From Lumbricus rubellus (Eukaryota; Annelida; Clitellata; Crassiclitellata; Lumbricidae): a stretch of DNA of 64,000 nt. Both the position numbers and the translations under genes were made by a program. This document shows positions 22,791 through 34,067 of this stretch, piece by piece. Each line of letters begins with the position of its first letter. Position 1 is the first letter of the stretch. The notes under the pieces were generated by a model that saw only the letters and a list, made by a program, of their open reading frames with translations, ran no database searches and was not told where the DNA came from. The stretch is from the NCBI GenBank assembly GCA_945859605.1, contig OX243814.1, forward strand, positions 38,728,630-38,792,629. The letters are read 5' to 3'.

Positions 22791-24934
22791 GTTATGGTCA
22801 CATCGCACCGAAGACAGATCTCGGTCGCGTCCTTACGATCGTCTACGCTCTGATCGGAATTCCGCTGACGTTTCTCTACCTCTCGAACATCGGAAACTTC
22901 TTGGCCGGTTGCTTCCGTCTCTTCTATCAACGCATCTGCTGTGACGTCTGCTGTTGTCAGAAGTGTGCACGCCAGCGACGACAACAGAAACAACAGCAAC
23001 ACGTTGCATTGAGTCGACAACGACGACTGGAGACTCCGGACGCTGACTTTAAGACTACTCGATCTCTCCCACGGTTACCCGATTACTCGTCGAATCTGGA
23101 TTTAGCGGAGGAGCGCCATCTACTCCCGAAGACGGGTCCTAGTTCGAACGGACCTCTATCGGGAGCGGATAGGGTGACGATATTCCTCGGTGGGGATAAT
23201 CCTGCTTATTACAGCGATAGGATGCCGATGGTAGAGGTTGAGGATGACTTAATCGATGGTGATCCGATGTTGGTGAAATCGCAATCCGATGGTGACATTA
23301 GTCGGTTCGATCTCGCTTTTCCAATCGAGAAATTCAACGACATTCGAGAGACGGATATTCTCGACGATGATTTCTCTTCGTTGATGAGTCAACCGTCTGC
23401 TGGACACGACGACCCAGTCGTCATTCTCGCAAATCATCGGAAGAAAAAGAAATTGTCTGGTGATCGAAAGCCGCTGAATGCCGTTGGAAAGGCTGAGCGT
23501 AGAGTGGGGATTGTTTCGTTGGAACACTTGAAAGAAACGGATATCACTCAGGATCTCGACTCGGAGTCTTCAATCCCTCCTGGTGGTGCGACCAATAACG
23601 CTGTTTTTGAGACAAATCTTCTTGCGCCTCTTCAGACAGTTAACCCTTCCTCGTCGCAAACGTTGAAATGCGTCAAAACGAGTAAGGTTAGAACGAAGTC
23701 GTCCGAATCGAAAGGTAGGCCTACTAGTCAACGTGGACTGACGAAGACGAAGTCTTGGACGAACTTCGAGCAGGTGAGCAGCGCCAACCGACAAGTGAGA
23801 ATCGATGACTCGAGTAGTCAACGCAGAAATAGACCCAACGCAAACAAGAAGAGCGACGCATGTCACCTGACAATCAAACAGAGTCGCAGCTGCAATAGAC
23901 TTTGTCTACAGAAACCCGATGGAAGAAACACCGGCCACGGCGGGTCAAGGCTGATGACGCAGAAGTCTTCCCCGGGCGGTGGACTGACCAGGGCAGGGAC
24001 AATCACTGCTGTTCATCCCTCCCTGACTCCGTCTAGGATCGGCGGACGTCGGCAACCAAGCTCCAACGGCAATCGGTCCCCGCGCTCGTCTCGCACCAAA
24101 GTCAAGAAGTACGCAACGTTCGGAGCGAGCGACTCCCCGTCAAGACGACAGAGGTTGCTGGCCCGGTTCCGACGAAGGTCCCTCGACCTTCATCGCGACG
24201 ATACCGGCCTGGCCTCGGGTCTATCTACCGGCGGTGCCCCAAGTGGGTTCCGGCTAGACGGGGACTCGGAAGAGTCCTTCTTTACTGCTCACGGCGACAG
24301 TGCCTTCGACATCAATACGAACATTGACGACTCGAAGGGTCACAGGACCCTCAACGGCCGCACCCTTGCGAAGTCGACGTCTAGGTCTGGTGGTCTGAGG
24401 GCAATGTTCGAAGCCGAGGCGAGGTCGCGTTCACGTCACATATCGCGTGCACTTTCCGCTGGGTGCGCTCGCAACCTGGACATGGTTGGTGCAGTGGCGG
24501 GTGTTGGGATGGGAGCGGTAGACAATGAGAAGATTATTGACGCTAAAGACCATCAGGAAAAGGTGACCGTTCCCATTTACGTCTGTCTAATTCTGATCAC
24601 CGGATACATATTCGCAGGGGCGCTACTGTTCGCCACGTGGGAGAACTGGGATTATCTGACCGGGTCCTACTTCTGCTTCATCACGCTCAGCACCATCGGA
24701 TTTGGAGATATCGTGCCGGGAATGCAGCGCGAGGATTGGGACTCACACGAGAAGCTCGTGCTGTGCGTTCTGTGGCTTGCTTTTGGATTATCGTTGCTGG
24801 CCATGTGCTTCAATCTGATGCAGGAGGAGGTCAAGGAGAAGTGCATCTGGGTCGGTAAAAAGGTGGGACTGCTTAAGGAGGACGACGAAGGAAACGAGCA
24901 AGAACACACCGTAGTCGATGCTGCCGTTAGATGA
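22791..24934 (+). CDS. K2P potassium channel, coding exon 2 (terminal)
   Basis: The acceptor is TTTACAG|GTTATGGT. With exon 1 it gives 886 aa. It completes the first selectivity filter GYG (173-175), then M2 (about 187-213). A Cys-rich [11 protein letters not shown] follows directly. A cytoplasmic loop of roughly 550 aa, rich in Ser and Arg, leads to M3 (about 767-787), the second pore STIGFGD (GFG 809-811) and M4 (about 829-848). A short acidic C-tail ends DAAVR. Most K2P channels are far shorter; a large M2-M3 loop is the arrangement of KCNK18/TRESK and several invertebrate channels, so a TRESK-like assignment is an inference from architecture. A TAGGCCTA at 23716-23723 lies in the loop coding sequence and keeps frame. 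Confidence 0.93.
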
Positions 24935-25560
24935 CATGATTATGCGTCCGTTGAAAGCTGCAGAGTCCGTATACAAGTTGAAGAAATTCGTAAATCAAGT
25001 CGGAACTATCCAGCTTGGCACGTACTGCTGCTTAGCCTTGAATCATCTGGTACTGTGAGTCATGCGAGGCTGGGCGACGTGGGCGTAGGCTACACCATCT
25101 GTAACGATACTAGCTATTACATTTTTATGGGATCATCAGAGGCATTAGAGGGGTTAAACCTGGCTGTGAACAGTGTCGGGTATTTTAGAACTTCGTTAAG
25201 ATTTGGTAATGATTGGAAAGCTTCAATCTGTTTGTTTTATTTGTTTGGGTCAACTACTTGTAAAATTGCATTGTAAATAATTATTGTTGCATGGTGACTT
25301 GGACTCGACGTGAACGACTGATTATTATTTTCAGCTATGATCCATGATGTCAGTCGTTCAGAATGGCAACAATATTATTAATAGCTAAGCAGATAGATCT
25401 CAGGACCCTTCAAAATGCTGTAAAGAATGTAATATTTTCCAAATAAACTCAGAGATGCATATTCAATCAAATTCTGATAAGTGCCAATTGAATTTTGAAA
25501 AAAAAATATTTATTTATTTTTGATGAAAAATCAATACATTTAGAAAACATTATTTTTGAT
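24935..25560 (+). other. K2P 3' untranslated region
   Basis: Directly after the TGA there is AT-rich sequence without ORFs of interest. A canonical AATAAA at 25442-25447 is the best poly(A) signal; the cleavage site is not determinable by eye. Confidence 0.5.
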
Positions 25561-25570
25561 ATATAGTCGG

Positions 25571-26283
25571 GTCAATCTACGAAATAACCTCGGTGAACAC
25601 GGAAAAAATTGCAAGAAAACGTTTTATGATGATTTTCTGGAGTATTAGGTCTGGTGATGAACATACTAAAAGTTGCATAAAATCGGAGCACGGCAAGTGG
25701 TCTAATTTTGGCGGGAAAAAAGATGGCCGCCAATTGGACCAGGCATGGAAACTGGAAATTAAACTGTTAGGAACAAATCATGAAATAATTGGCTAACATT
25801 CTTCTCTAGACTAATTTGACCCTCCTGAGAACGAAAATCGTGGTTAGCAAGCTCGATTTCTAGCGGTTGCATGGAAAAACAAGATGGCGGCCAAAATGGC
25901 GACCTATTGCTTCAAACTGCTCTATAGTGGAGTCAATCTACGAAATGACCCACAAAAAAAGTTGTAAGAAGGCGTTTTATGACGATTTACTGGTGTCTTA
26001 GGTCTGTTGATGAACATACTAAAAGTTACAAGAAATCGGACCATGGCAAGTGGTCTATTTTTGGCGGGAAAAAATATGGCCGCCAATTGGACGAGGCCTG
26101 GAATCTGAAAATGAAACTGTTAGAAGCAGATCATGTAAAAACTTAGTAACATGCTTTTCCAGACTAATTTGACCCTCCTGAGAACGAAAATCGTGGTTAG
26201 CAAGCTTGATTTCCAGCGGTTGCATGGGAAAACAAGATGGCGGCCAAAATGGCGTCCGATTGCTTAAAAAGGCTGTAGGTCGG
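25571..26283. repeat. 361-bp tandem duplication with ATGGCGGCC motifs
   Basis: Two head-to-tail units, 25571-25931 and 25932-about 26283, start GTCAATCTACGAAAT and stay clearly alignable with point differences. Each contains AAGATGGCGGCCAAAATGGCG-type sequence near its end (about 25880 and 26232) and ATGGCCGCCAATTGGAC in its middle (about 25722 and 26076). The AAGATGGCGGC string resembles the YY1 binding consensus. Related ATGGCG-like fragments continue to about 26550. No coding capacity is credible. Confidence 0.85.
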
Positions 26284-26743
26284 GTATTGTATGTGATATG
26301 AACACGATTTTGTAATTTAAATTAAGATGTAAGGGTTCTAGGCATGCAATGGAATCGAACACACGTATGTAGCACTGGAAGAAAACCAAATTGGCGGGGG
26401 GAATGGCGACCAGAATGTTGAAATTGCTATAAGTGAAGTGATGTATGCAATGGATGCAATAAATTCGGACTCCAAGTGAGCATTTTTGAAGTAACGGAAA
26501 GCAATGGAATCAACTTTTCAAATGTGACATTGCAAGAAAACTAAAATGGCAGCGATCGGAACCGTTTCCAAGAAGTTTGTCAACGGAACTTTTGGGTTCA
26601 TGACAACCGAAAGTGTCTCGGAAAAGGATGGATCTTTCGGAGGAGGAGGCGGAGGAGAAACGGAACAGGGTAGAAGGCGAATGGAATCCATCCTGCGCCA
26701 ACCCATCCACATCATCATCAGCATCATCTCCATCACAGCATGA

Positions 26744-27275
26744 CATCAAACAGCGCTGGAGGGGTGCACTCCAGATCTCGGGGTCAGTTTATCGAACAAA
26801 ATGTACATGGGGATTGGCGCTGGAACGAACGGCGGAATCAACGGTCACCAGAGGCAGTCAGCATCGTCCCTCTACAGAACCCAGGCCTACGTGCACCTAC
26901 CAGGAACACAAACAGGACAAGGGTTTGCTATCCATGACGCATCAATCAGCGCACCCATACAAACGGCACACCCGAGGGTAGCTGCCCCTATACCATCCGC
27001 TGTTCTCCAGCCGTCGTCCACTCCCAACCCGTACACTACGAACCTCTTCTCGTTGCACTATTCTGCCCCCTCGCGTTGCCAGCCTTCGTCTGGCAAAAGG
27101 AACGCTAAGAAAACGATCATCTCCAAGGGGGGCCTCGAACGACTGTCTGGCAAGGGCGGTCACCACCAGCACCAACACCATCAACACCACCAACTGGAGA
27201 TGGAAGAGATCAACCCGAAGGACCTAGCGCAGAAGATCAGCTGTGAGCTGAAGAGGTACAGCATCCCTCCCACTA
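26744..27275 (+). pseudogene. ONECUT/HNF6-like coding fragment (start of CUT domain)
   Basis: The reading frame is open from 26744, after a stop at 26741-26743; its first ATG is 26801. It contains a Ser/Pro-rich stretch, then a His/Gln run, then LEMEEINPKDLAQKI and CELKRYSIP (about 27195-27270). This matches the beginning of the CUT DNA-binding domain of ONECUT factors (MEEINTKE-AQRI-ELKRYSIPQAIFAQ). Identity stops at YSIP: the next residues are unrelated in all frames and the rest of the CUT domain and homeodomain are absent. A donor could exist at AAGAG|GTACAG, before YSIP. An inverted partial copy lies at 27345-27445. Called a fragment; a real upstream exon of a larger gene is the alternative. 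Confidence 0.55.
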
Positions 27276-27344
27276 TCGATTCAGACTGGACCCCTGAAAC
27301 ATCGCTGTACAAACAGTGGTTTCTGCGTTTGGAGTGCAGAAAAC

Positions 27345-27445
27345 ATTCTAACTATTTCCATCTCCAGGTAGTGGTGCTGATGGTGGTGGTGCTGGTGGTG
27401 GTGATGCGTCATGGATAGCAAACCCTTGTCCTGTTTGTGTGCAAG
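27345..27445 (-). repeat. Inverted partial copy of the ONECUT-like fragment
   Basis: On the minus strand this repeats about 39 identical bases of 26906-26944 (containing CAAACAGGACAAGGGTTTGC). It then jumps directly to a His/Gln-coding run followed by CTGGAGATGGAAAT, as at 27163-27205. About 218 bp between the two parts are missing, with TCA microhomology at the join. The two copies are therefore arranged as a palindrome with a short spacer. Confidence 0.8.
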
Positions 27446-27558
27446 GAGCATTGTGTCATTCAGAATTGTTGCACATGTTAAAACGCGAGTGTTTACTTCA
27501 GTAGTGCGAACCGACCAAAGAATTTTATTTCCGTTCTAAAAGAAAGCAGACATTATCT

Positions 27559-27671
27559 TCACTGAGGGAACCACATTGTGAGCGCGTAACTTTTCTTTTT
27601 TAGAAGAAGGATCCTCAACAACTTCTGCTTCATCATAACTGATGCGTTTGCGCTTTTTCCTTGTGCTCTTT
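27559..27671 (-). pseudogene. Left part of interrupted unidentified coding sequence
   Basis: On the minus strand, downstream of the MITE at 27680-28326, a basic segment reads KKRKRISYDEAEVVEDPSSK in one frame and KLQRAQGK in another. It appears to be the continuation of the minus-strand coding sequence at 28335-28584, with at least one frame change. Function unknown. Confidence 0.4.
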
Positions 27672-27679
27672 GTAATTTC

Positions 27680-28326
27680 GGGTATTTTCTAGAATGGCTC
27701 GGTAGCAGGTAAACAATATGGTGGCCACAGATGAGCGCAGAATAGAGCGCTGTCACGTGCGGCGATCAAGTGCCCAATGTTTCCCACAGTCTACGGCGAT
27801 AAATAGCCCAATGGTTCCGCGCAAGTGAGCACGTCAGAATAATATTTTAGTCATGTAATAATTAGTTTTATCCGTGTTCAACTGACAGTTGGACTAAAGA
27901 AAATAATTCTTGGTAAACAGAAGTTGGATTGATGAAAATTGAACTCATAAAATAGAATTGGGATTGGTTAAAAGTTGTATAATTTTCACAAACGGAATAA
28001 AAAGCAATTAAACACGTGTTTCAAAGTATATGTATTAGATTGATGATTCTAAGTCAGGTATTTCAACATGTATTTTCGTTAGTCCAGCTTCGATTTCAGG
28101 TCTAAAAATACGTGCATCCAGCTTCCATTTCTAAATACCTTTTATTTTTTACTTCTAAATATCTTCATTTTAATTATTTACTTGCTTAATTTAACGTGCT
28201 TACTTTCGCGGAAACATTGGGCTATTTATTGGGCTATTGAACGCCGCACGTGACAGCGCTCTATTCTGCGCTCATCTGTGGCCACCATATTTTTTACCTG
28301 CTAGCGAGCCATTATAGAAAATAACC
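27680..28326. mobile_element. MITE with long inverted repeats and 8-bp target duplication
   Basis: Inverted arms of about 130-155 bp (about 27680-27835 and 28197-28326) share ATGGTGGCCACAGATGAGCG and AGAGCGCTGTCACGTGCGGC. The exact direct repeat GTAATTTC flanks the element (27672-27679 and 28327-28334). An 8-bp duplication fits hAT- or P-type transposition; the ends (GGGTATTTTC / GGTTATTTTC) do not settle the family. No transposase is inside. The insertion splits a minus-strand coding sequence. Confidence 0.85.
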
Positions 28327-28334
28327 GTAATTTC

Positions 28335-28584
28335 GTGGCATTGAATTTATATTTTGTCTGCAAGATTTGTGCCAGCGTGCATTGTTCTTACTCAGAGTTT
28401 CAGGAATACCGCTGCCGTCATCCAGTAAACTCAAGTCAATATTATTTGGCAAACTCTCGATCTCCGAAAATCCGATCAAATTATGCGCTAAAGTTTCATA
28501 TCCAGCTCCAGCCGCAAGCAGTTTGCTCTCCGCCGCACAGACTAAACGTATCTTCGAATTGTCTTGTTGGCATAACACACACAT
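28335..28584 (-). pseudogene. Interrupted coding sequence with Cys/His motifs
   Basis: The minus-strand reading starts MCVLCQQDNSKI and contains AAGAGYETLAHNLIGF, NNIDLSLLDD and ARWHKSCRQNINS before entering the MITE. The N-terminal CxxC and the HKSC suggest a zinc-binding unit. I associate this pattern (CxLCQ ... GAGYxTLAxNLI ... WHKSC) with repetitive uncharacterised proteins of marine invertebrates, probably transposon-encoded, but cannot name the family. It is disrupted by the MITE. Confidence 0.5.
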
Positions 28585-31350
28585 AAAGTAAACAAAGTCA
28601 ATTTTCGGTGTCGGGAGATTCGCTTATTGTTGTGCATCCACTATTAATTACCACGCAACGTTTCGCCGTTCGGCTCAATATCGATCGATGTTTACTTATT
28701 TTCAACACTTAAACGAAACATATTATTAATAAAAACGTGTTATTGTTACGTAATAAAACTGAATTAATGTTTTATATCTGAAAACAACTTTAAATAATTC
28801 GCAATATTGTTTTGAATAGACCGGAACTTCAGCGAAGTACACATAACAACGCAAAAATTGTGCTAGTTTTATTAGCCCAAATTCTAAATTCTACAGGAAT
28901 AATTGTTGAAATTCGATCGTATATTTTTAATACTAAATCAATTTCTTTTTACTGGCACTTTAGCAAAATGTGTTATTTCTTAAATATTTTACCAATATTT
29001 TCAGAAATCAAATTCTTTACAGCAGTTTGAAGGGTTGCAATGTTTTACAAAATTTAGGCTGCTTAGCTATAAGTGAGTCGATTATTTTAAAATAATGCAC
29101 CATTATATTACGCCAGGCGAGTGCTTCAAATTTATTATGAACATTGGACACTCGCTAGATGGCAGTCAGTATAACATAGCATCATGTAGACATCACAACG
29201 CGTTCAACATCGTAGGCCTACTGTGTAACAGTAACAGTGCTGTAAACAAGAGGAGGCAAAAACTTTGATTTCAATATGGTTGCTCCATCTACTGCATAAG
29301 CTTAAGCACTAATTTCAGCTGAGATGAAAAATGGCAGGTGAGAAACAGTCATTTGGCAGAGAAGGTTAGCGATGATTGATTGGGTGCAAGACATGCAAAT
29401 GTCACAGAAGGGGTCAAGGGACAATGATTTATTTTATCTAACACACAATCATTGCCCTCAGGAGACGAGAATCGAGATGGCGAATGCTAATCAGTGTCGT
29501 TTGATGGGATAGGCTGAGAAATATCCTGGTATGAGTTTCCAGGGTTCGGCTCAACCACAAAGTTAATTGCTGAACCTGAATGAATCATCATCGAAAGTTT
29601 TACTTTTCTTTTTCGCATCTCTATCGTCCTATCTCAAGTCCTTTCCTCTCAAATTTTGCGAATGCTTCCTCTAATTATGCTCAGCAGTCAAGTAAATTGG
29701 TATAGTCCCAAATGATACAAAGATGCATTTCAACGGAGGTTTGACCGTTTGAACAAATACAATAATATTCCAGTGAGATAGGCCTAAATTGGAAAATTTA
29801 AACATAACAACTTCATACATTACATACATTACATAGGGTACTCTAAAGGAGCTTGCTTAAAACTGTAAACAATTTATCCACTCTACTTTAGTACCTTTAC
29901 TAATTACACTTTACTTCATCCTGTCGCTGTGCTGCCACTTGTTGACCTGATTAATATTAGACAAATATTATGTAGTACAAATTGCCATCTTGCTTGGACA
30001 TAGGCCTAGGCCTACGTGCAAATACAGAACCGGATCTTACAGGGGGAAAAGTGAAAATACGCATCAATATGCGACAGAAACTAACAAACAGTAATATGGA
30101 TAGGCAGGCACTCCAACAGACAACCAACGTGAGAAGAAAGTTGGCAGCATGTAGGTTCAACGAGCTACCTAGGCCTACAGATAATTCCTCATAATAATGA
30201 TGAGCCAAATAATGTTTAAATGCTACTTGTCTTTTCACCAAGTTTAATGATTGACTGTAAATAGTTCCTTTAGCCTATATCCCGCACAGTTATTATGCGG
30301 ATATGTTTTGAGCTTTTCGTTTTAAGCAATTAGTGTTCAGGCCAAAAGCAAAGTTCATGGGCAATGTTTCCAAGCTTAGTCACGCACACTTTGCTATTAG
30401 CTCTAGCCATTACCCTTGCCATAGTATAGGCCCTACGTGGGCTTTCACCACAGCATTCTAATTGCATAATTACCACATGGTCTAATTAGATGTATCTGTG
30501 CCCAAAAACAGAAAATGTTCAGTTTATATGTAGGTCTGATCTCACCGTAAGGTGAGGGTTGACTTAAAGCGAAAGCTGTAGTGTCGTTAGAGTGCGGTTT
30601 TAGGTTTAACCTCAGCCAATAATTGAATCCTGGTGCTTCGCTTCTCAGTTGAATATGCCTAACACCCTCAAAAGAATGAACGGATGACATCAGGGACTAG
30701 TGTAAAAACAAGATATACAAAGCTTAAGAATAGCAGCACAAGATCGGATACTCTGGAGAAGAGTGATAAACACTATACAGAGGACACATACAAGCCTTCG
30801 GTCAATGATCCTGATGACGATGCTGCTGCTGCTGATGATGATAACGATGATGATGACGACGATCATGATGACCATGATAACGATGATGATGACGACGACC
30901 ATGATAATGATGATCACGATTAATACAACGCTAAGCACAGTATTTAGAGCGACCAGCTTTGCATCTTTGAATTCATTGTGCGACTGATTCTAAACGTCTA
31001 ACTTCACGATGTGTCTTCAGCATCATAAGAAAAAGAAATTTGCAAATACGAGAGTAATTACAGTGTACAATAACTTACAAGTTACAACATAATTATGTAA
31101 ATGTATTGTACAACTGAGCACCATGATAAAAAAATCGAGGCAATTTAAATTTTGAAAACTGTTAGCTCGTTTACATCCATAGTATCTTATTACATAGTTT
31201 GAATAAATACAATACTGCATAAAAAGTATCACTTTAAAGAGAAAGAGATGCATTCTATGTGCCCTTATCGTTTGCGAGTCTTTCAAGCAATAGTAACTGT
31301 TTCACCCAAGATTCAAGCAGGTGTATTCTAGTCAACGTTAGTAGTCGTCG
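28585..31350. other. Gene-less stretch (includes 3' flank of the Ig receptor gene)
   Basis: AT-rich DNA. A GAT/GAC-rich low-complexity run lies at about 30808-30920. No exon with paired splice sites was found. The segment just below 31351 must hold the 3' UTR of the minus-strand receptor gene; no clear AATAAA was identified in it. Confidence 0.4.
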
Positions 31351-31563
31351 TTAGTTACTGTAGTCGTCGCTAGGTGGCAGTGGAGGAGGCGGTCTTGATG
31401 TGTGATCGATGCTGGCGTACATGGCTGGTTGAAATTTGTTTGAAGTTGGCGGTAAGCGTGCAGGTGGTCTGCGAGGCATCTGTTGTGTACGTTGCATTTG
31501 TGGAGTCGGTATTGTGGCCACTGAATTGATGTCCAAATACTCGACATTTTCTATTGCTATATT
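31351..31563 (-). CDS. IgSF receptor exon 9: ITIM and proline-rich tail
   Basis: The terminal coding exon (residues 377-446) starts after TTTTTTTAG at phase 0 and ends TAA at 31353-31351. It begins NIAIENVEYLDINS: VEYLDI around Y385 fits the ITIM consensus (I/V/L/S)xYxx(I/V/L), the docking site of SHP/SHIP phosphatases in known receptors. RRPPARLPPT and RPPPPLPP are proline-rich SH3/EVH1-type ligands. AMYASI (Y425) is a weaker tyrosine motif. The context implies an inhibitory or adaptor-recruiting cytoplasmic tail. Strong acceptor and matching phase support it. Confidence 0.85.
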   Translation of the reverse strand, partial: NIAIENVEYLDINSVATIPTPQMQRTQQMPRRPPARLPPTSNKFQPAMYASIDHTSRPPPPLPPSDDYSN

Positions 31564-33129
31564 CTAAAAAAATTCATTTCAAAAAATTATTTCTTAATGA
31601 CTAATTGACTAATGACTACTTCCACAACTATATACACACTACATGGGCCTAATTAAACCGAATAGACAGAGATTAATGAGTGCTTCAATTTTGTCTTAAA
31701 CAAGTTGATGGTGGTACAAATGTAACATAGACCTACTTTCCAAGTTTATTCCTTAACAGTGGGCCAGAACGTTTAATCGAGAATAATTTCATTTTAGCAT
31801 GTGCATTGGACAACATCGGTGCGGTAGTTTAACAAAGTTCTAGTGTAGCGGACTAGCGGTCATGTGTAGCCGTTTCCTGACAAAACAACTATGTCATAAG
31901 CAACAATCTGCAATGATAGCGAAACTTGAACAAGCCTATTTTAAACTTATCTTGGCTGGCCATAGATGAATCTGCTAATATGTTATTGGCTCCCAAAGTG
32001 GATTGAAAATGTGTGTTAGAGGATGACTTTTCACAAGGACAATAGGACATGATTGTACAACTCGGAGACTGACACCAGTTATAACAAATTACAAAACTAT
32101 CGATAACCATTTGTGGCTCTATTATAGGTCAACCATCCTCAGGCCAACCTAGTCAAAATAGTGGAATGAAGAAAGAAGAACAAAAATCGAGAGATGCAAA
32201 TGGATCGAACTACACAATACACATCAAGCATAGGACCTAATATCGGGAGGAATGTTGAAGTTTCTACATAGCATACATATATTAACTAATAGGCCTATAG
32301 AGGAAGAAAACCTGCAGATCAATTTTTCGACATCGGCAGTAGCAAGTCTAGAGCATCAATGTTCATAAACTTAGTTAGATCTACATGTATAACTGCCAAC
32401 TTAAGGGTCGCGTATGCATTTTCCTGCAAACATTGGACGACAATATTATTAATAACGGAATTATCGTTTTCAGCCTATCAATGGGATAATTACCACAATG
32501 TAGTAACTCTTTCTCATTTAGCTCATAAAGATAATGACCACAATTTGCCCACACATTGTTTCGTCGCATCTCCAGCAGAGAACAAAGTGAGGGAGTGTTA
32601 AGGCTCACATACTAAATGTGGGCTAAACATGAACCATCTCTTGCAGCCAGGTAAACATTCAATGACGGATCCACTGAGAGACGCAGGCTGATACCGTATG
32701 CATACATCCTGGCCTGCTTGTCGCGGCAATGGCCATTATAACAATGATGAAAATAAATACACAGACAAGTAGGCTAACAGGCGATAAAGAAAAAACAAAT
32801 AATAATTGTCAATCATTAATTTTTATTAAGAAATAGATTTCCTTTCACATCGTTATGATAAGAAAACAGTACTAGCCATACCAGTAGAAAGTAGAATAAA
32901 CCTTTGAAAGAACAACATTGTTCTTGTACATGTATCTGCACCATTCGTCATGCAAGCCACTTCCTTTTCGTACAACCTCATTTAGTTTCCTGTCATTCTC
33001 CTCCCTCACTTGAAACTCAGGTGTTGGGATAGGCCCGGATAGCACCTTTGAGAGATCTCATGATTAGGCCCTACTTATATTTAGAAGCAGGTCTAAAATA
33101 AGATAACTAAACTTTGCTGCTTTTTACTA

Positions 33130-33461
33130 TTGTTATTATTATTATTATTATTTTTTTTTTTTTTTTTTGCCCCGAGGTATTTAGGATCCCTCAGGGACTT
33201 ATTGCTAACTACAGTATAAAAACCAGTCCAGAATGACCCTACTCTTCGTTGTCTAGATCAGCGAAAGTGCCTCGAAATGCGATCGCGTTAAAACGTTGTA
33301 TCGTTAAAGAGATACGTTGATACAGGAAGGAGGTTTCTCGTGGGTCCCCCGTAACCATGCTGAGCTTTTGTCCTAGGTCAGATAGAAAGACATGGCCTTC
33401 ACTGTTTATCGGTCCCATGGTCTCGAATGCAAGTGGGACAAAATAGTGCGTTGTGGAGAGC

Positions 33462-33465
<4 letters not shown>
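33130..33465 (-). repeat. Retroposon 3' end with A-rich/TAA tail
   Basis: On the minus strand a body is followed by CCCTGAGGGATCCTAAATAC, then CTCGGGGC, a run of A and (TAA)n. The same core recurs at about 48710-48750 in the same orientation with the same type of tail, so it is a dispersed non-LTR retroposon end. Confidence 0.6.
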
Positions 33466-33501
<36 letters not shown>

Positions 33502-33580
33502 TATTATTATTATTATTATTATTATTTAAATAAAATTATTATTATTATTACCATCATTATTATTATTTATTGATTTAGGC
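33466..33580. repeat. (ATT)n microsatellite
   Basis: Trinucleotide array with ATTT and ACC interruptions. Confidence 0.9.
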
Positions 33581-33631
33581 TAATAGTCGTCATCATAACT
33601 ATTATCATCTTTTTTTATTATTGTTACTCAC

Positions 33632-33718
33632 GGGGCTTTCGCTTCTCGGTGTTCCACTTCTAGATGTTGCATTTCTTGGAGTGCCTGTCCTGCTTTGGTG
33701 ACTGCACGCTGGCGAGTA
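33632..33718 (-). CDS. IgSF receptor exon 8
   Basis: 87 nt, phase 0-0, between acceptor TTATACTTAG and donor CCCC|GTGAGT. It encodes 29 residues (348-376) of cytoplasmic tail rich in Ser, Thr, Arg and Pro, including SRTGTPRNATSRSGTPRSES. The Ser/Thr-Pro pairs are plausible phosphorylation sites. It fits the phases of both neighbouring exons exactly. Confidence 0.8.
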
Positions 33719-33975
33719 CTAAGTATAAATAAAAAAAGTAAATGGCGTTGGCATACTGAGCAGTAGCACGCGATGTAATATCTTTTGATCATGTGCTGAT
33801 ACAATGAATTGCAATCATACTGCTCTATATGCCAGTTTTAAATCAAACAAAAATTGTTATCGTTATCATCATTCAGCGCAAAACTTCTTGTTTGGCAGTT
33901 CAGAACGTTAGCCATCGGACTACTGCAAGAACACTACGAGATAATGAAACGTTACAACGTAGATCTATAATTCAC

Positions 33976-34067
33976 CTGAATTCCTTTTCCTCTGCAATCG
34001 TTTTTGTTGCCTGAGCTTCCTGACCAAGCTGGAGAATCGTACATGTATGGAGGAAGGAGTCCTCTAT
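33976..34067 (-). CDS. IgSF receptor exon 7
   Basis: 92 nt from AATATTGCAG to ATTCAG|GTGAAT. It starts in phase 1 and ends in phase 0, giving residues 317-347. It encodes DRGLLPPYMYDSPAWSGSSG, with two tyrosines (Y324 and Y326) in a proline context. Its shift from phase 1 to phase 0 is what lets exons 8 and 9 read through, which supports the chain. Confidence 0.78.

Larger units (their letters stand above)
31564..33631 (-). other. IgSF receptor intron 8
   Basis: The intron runs from GTGAGT (33631) to TTTTTTTAG. Apart from the retroposon tail at 33.13-33.55 kb, no repeat or exon is recognised. Confidence 0.6.
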
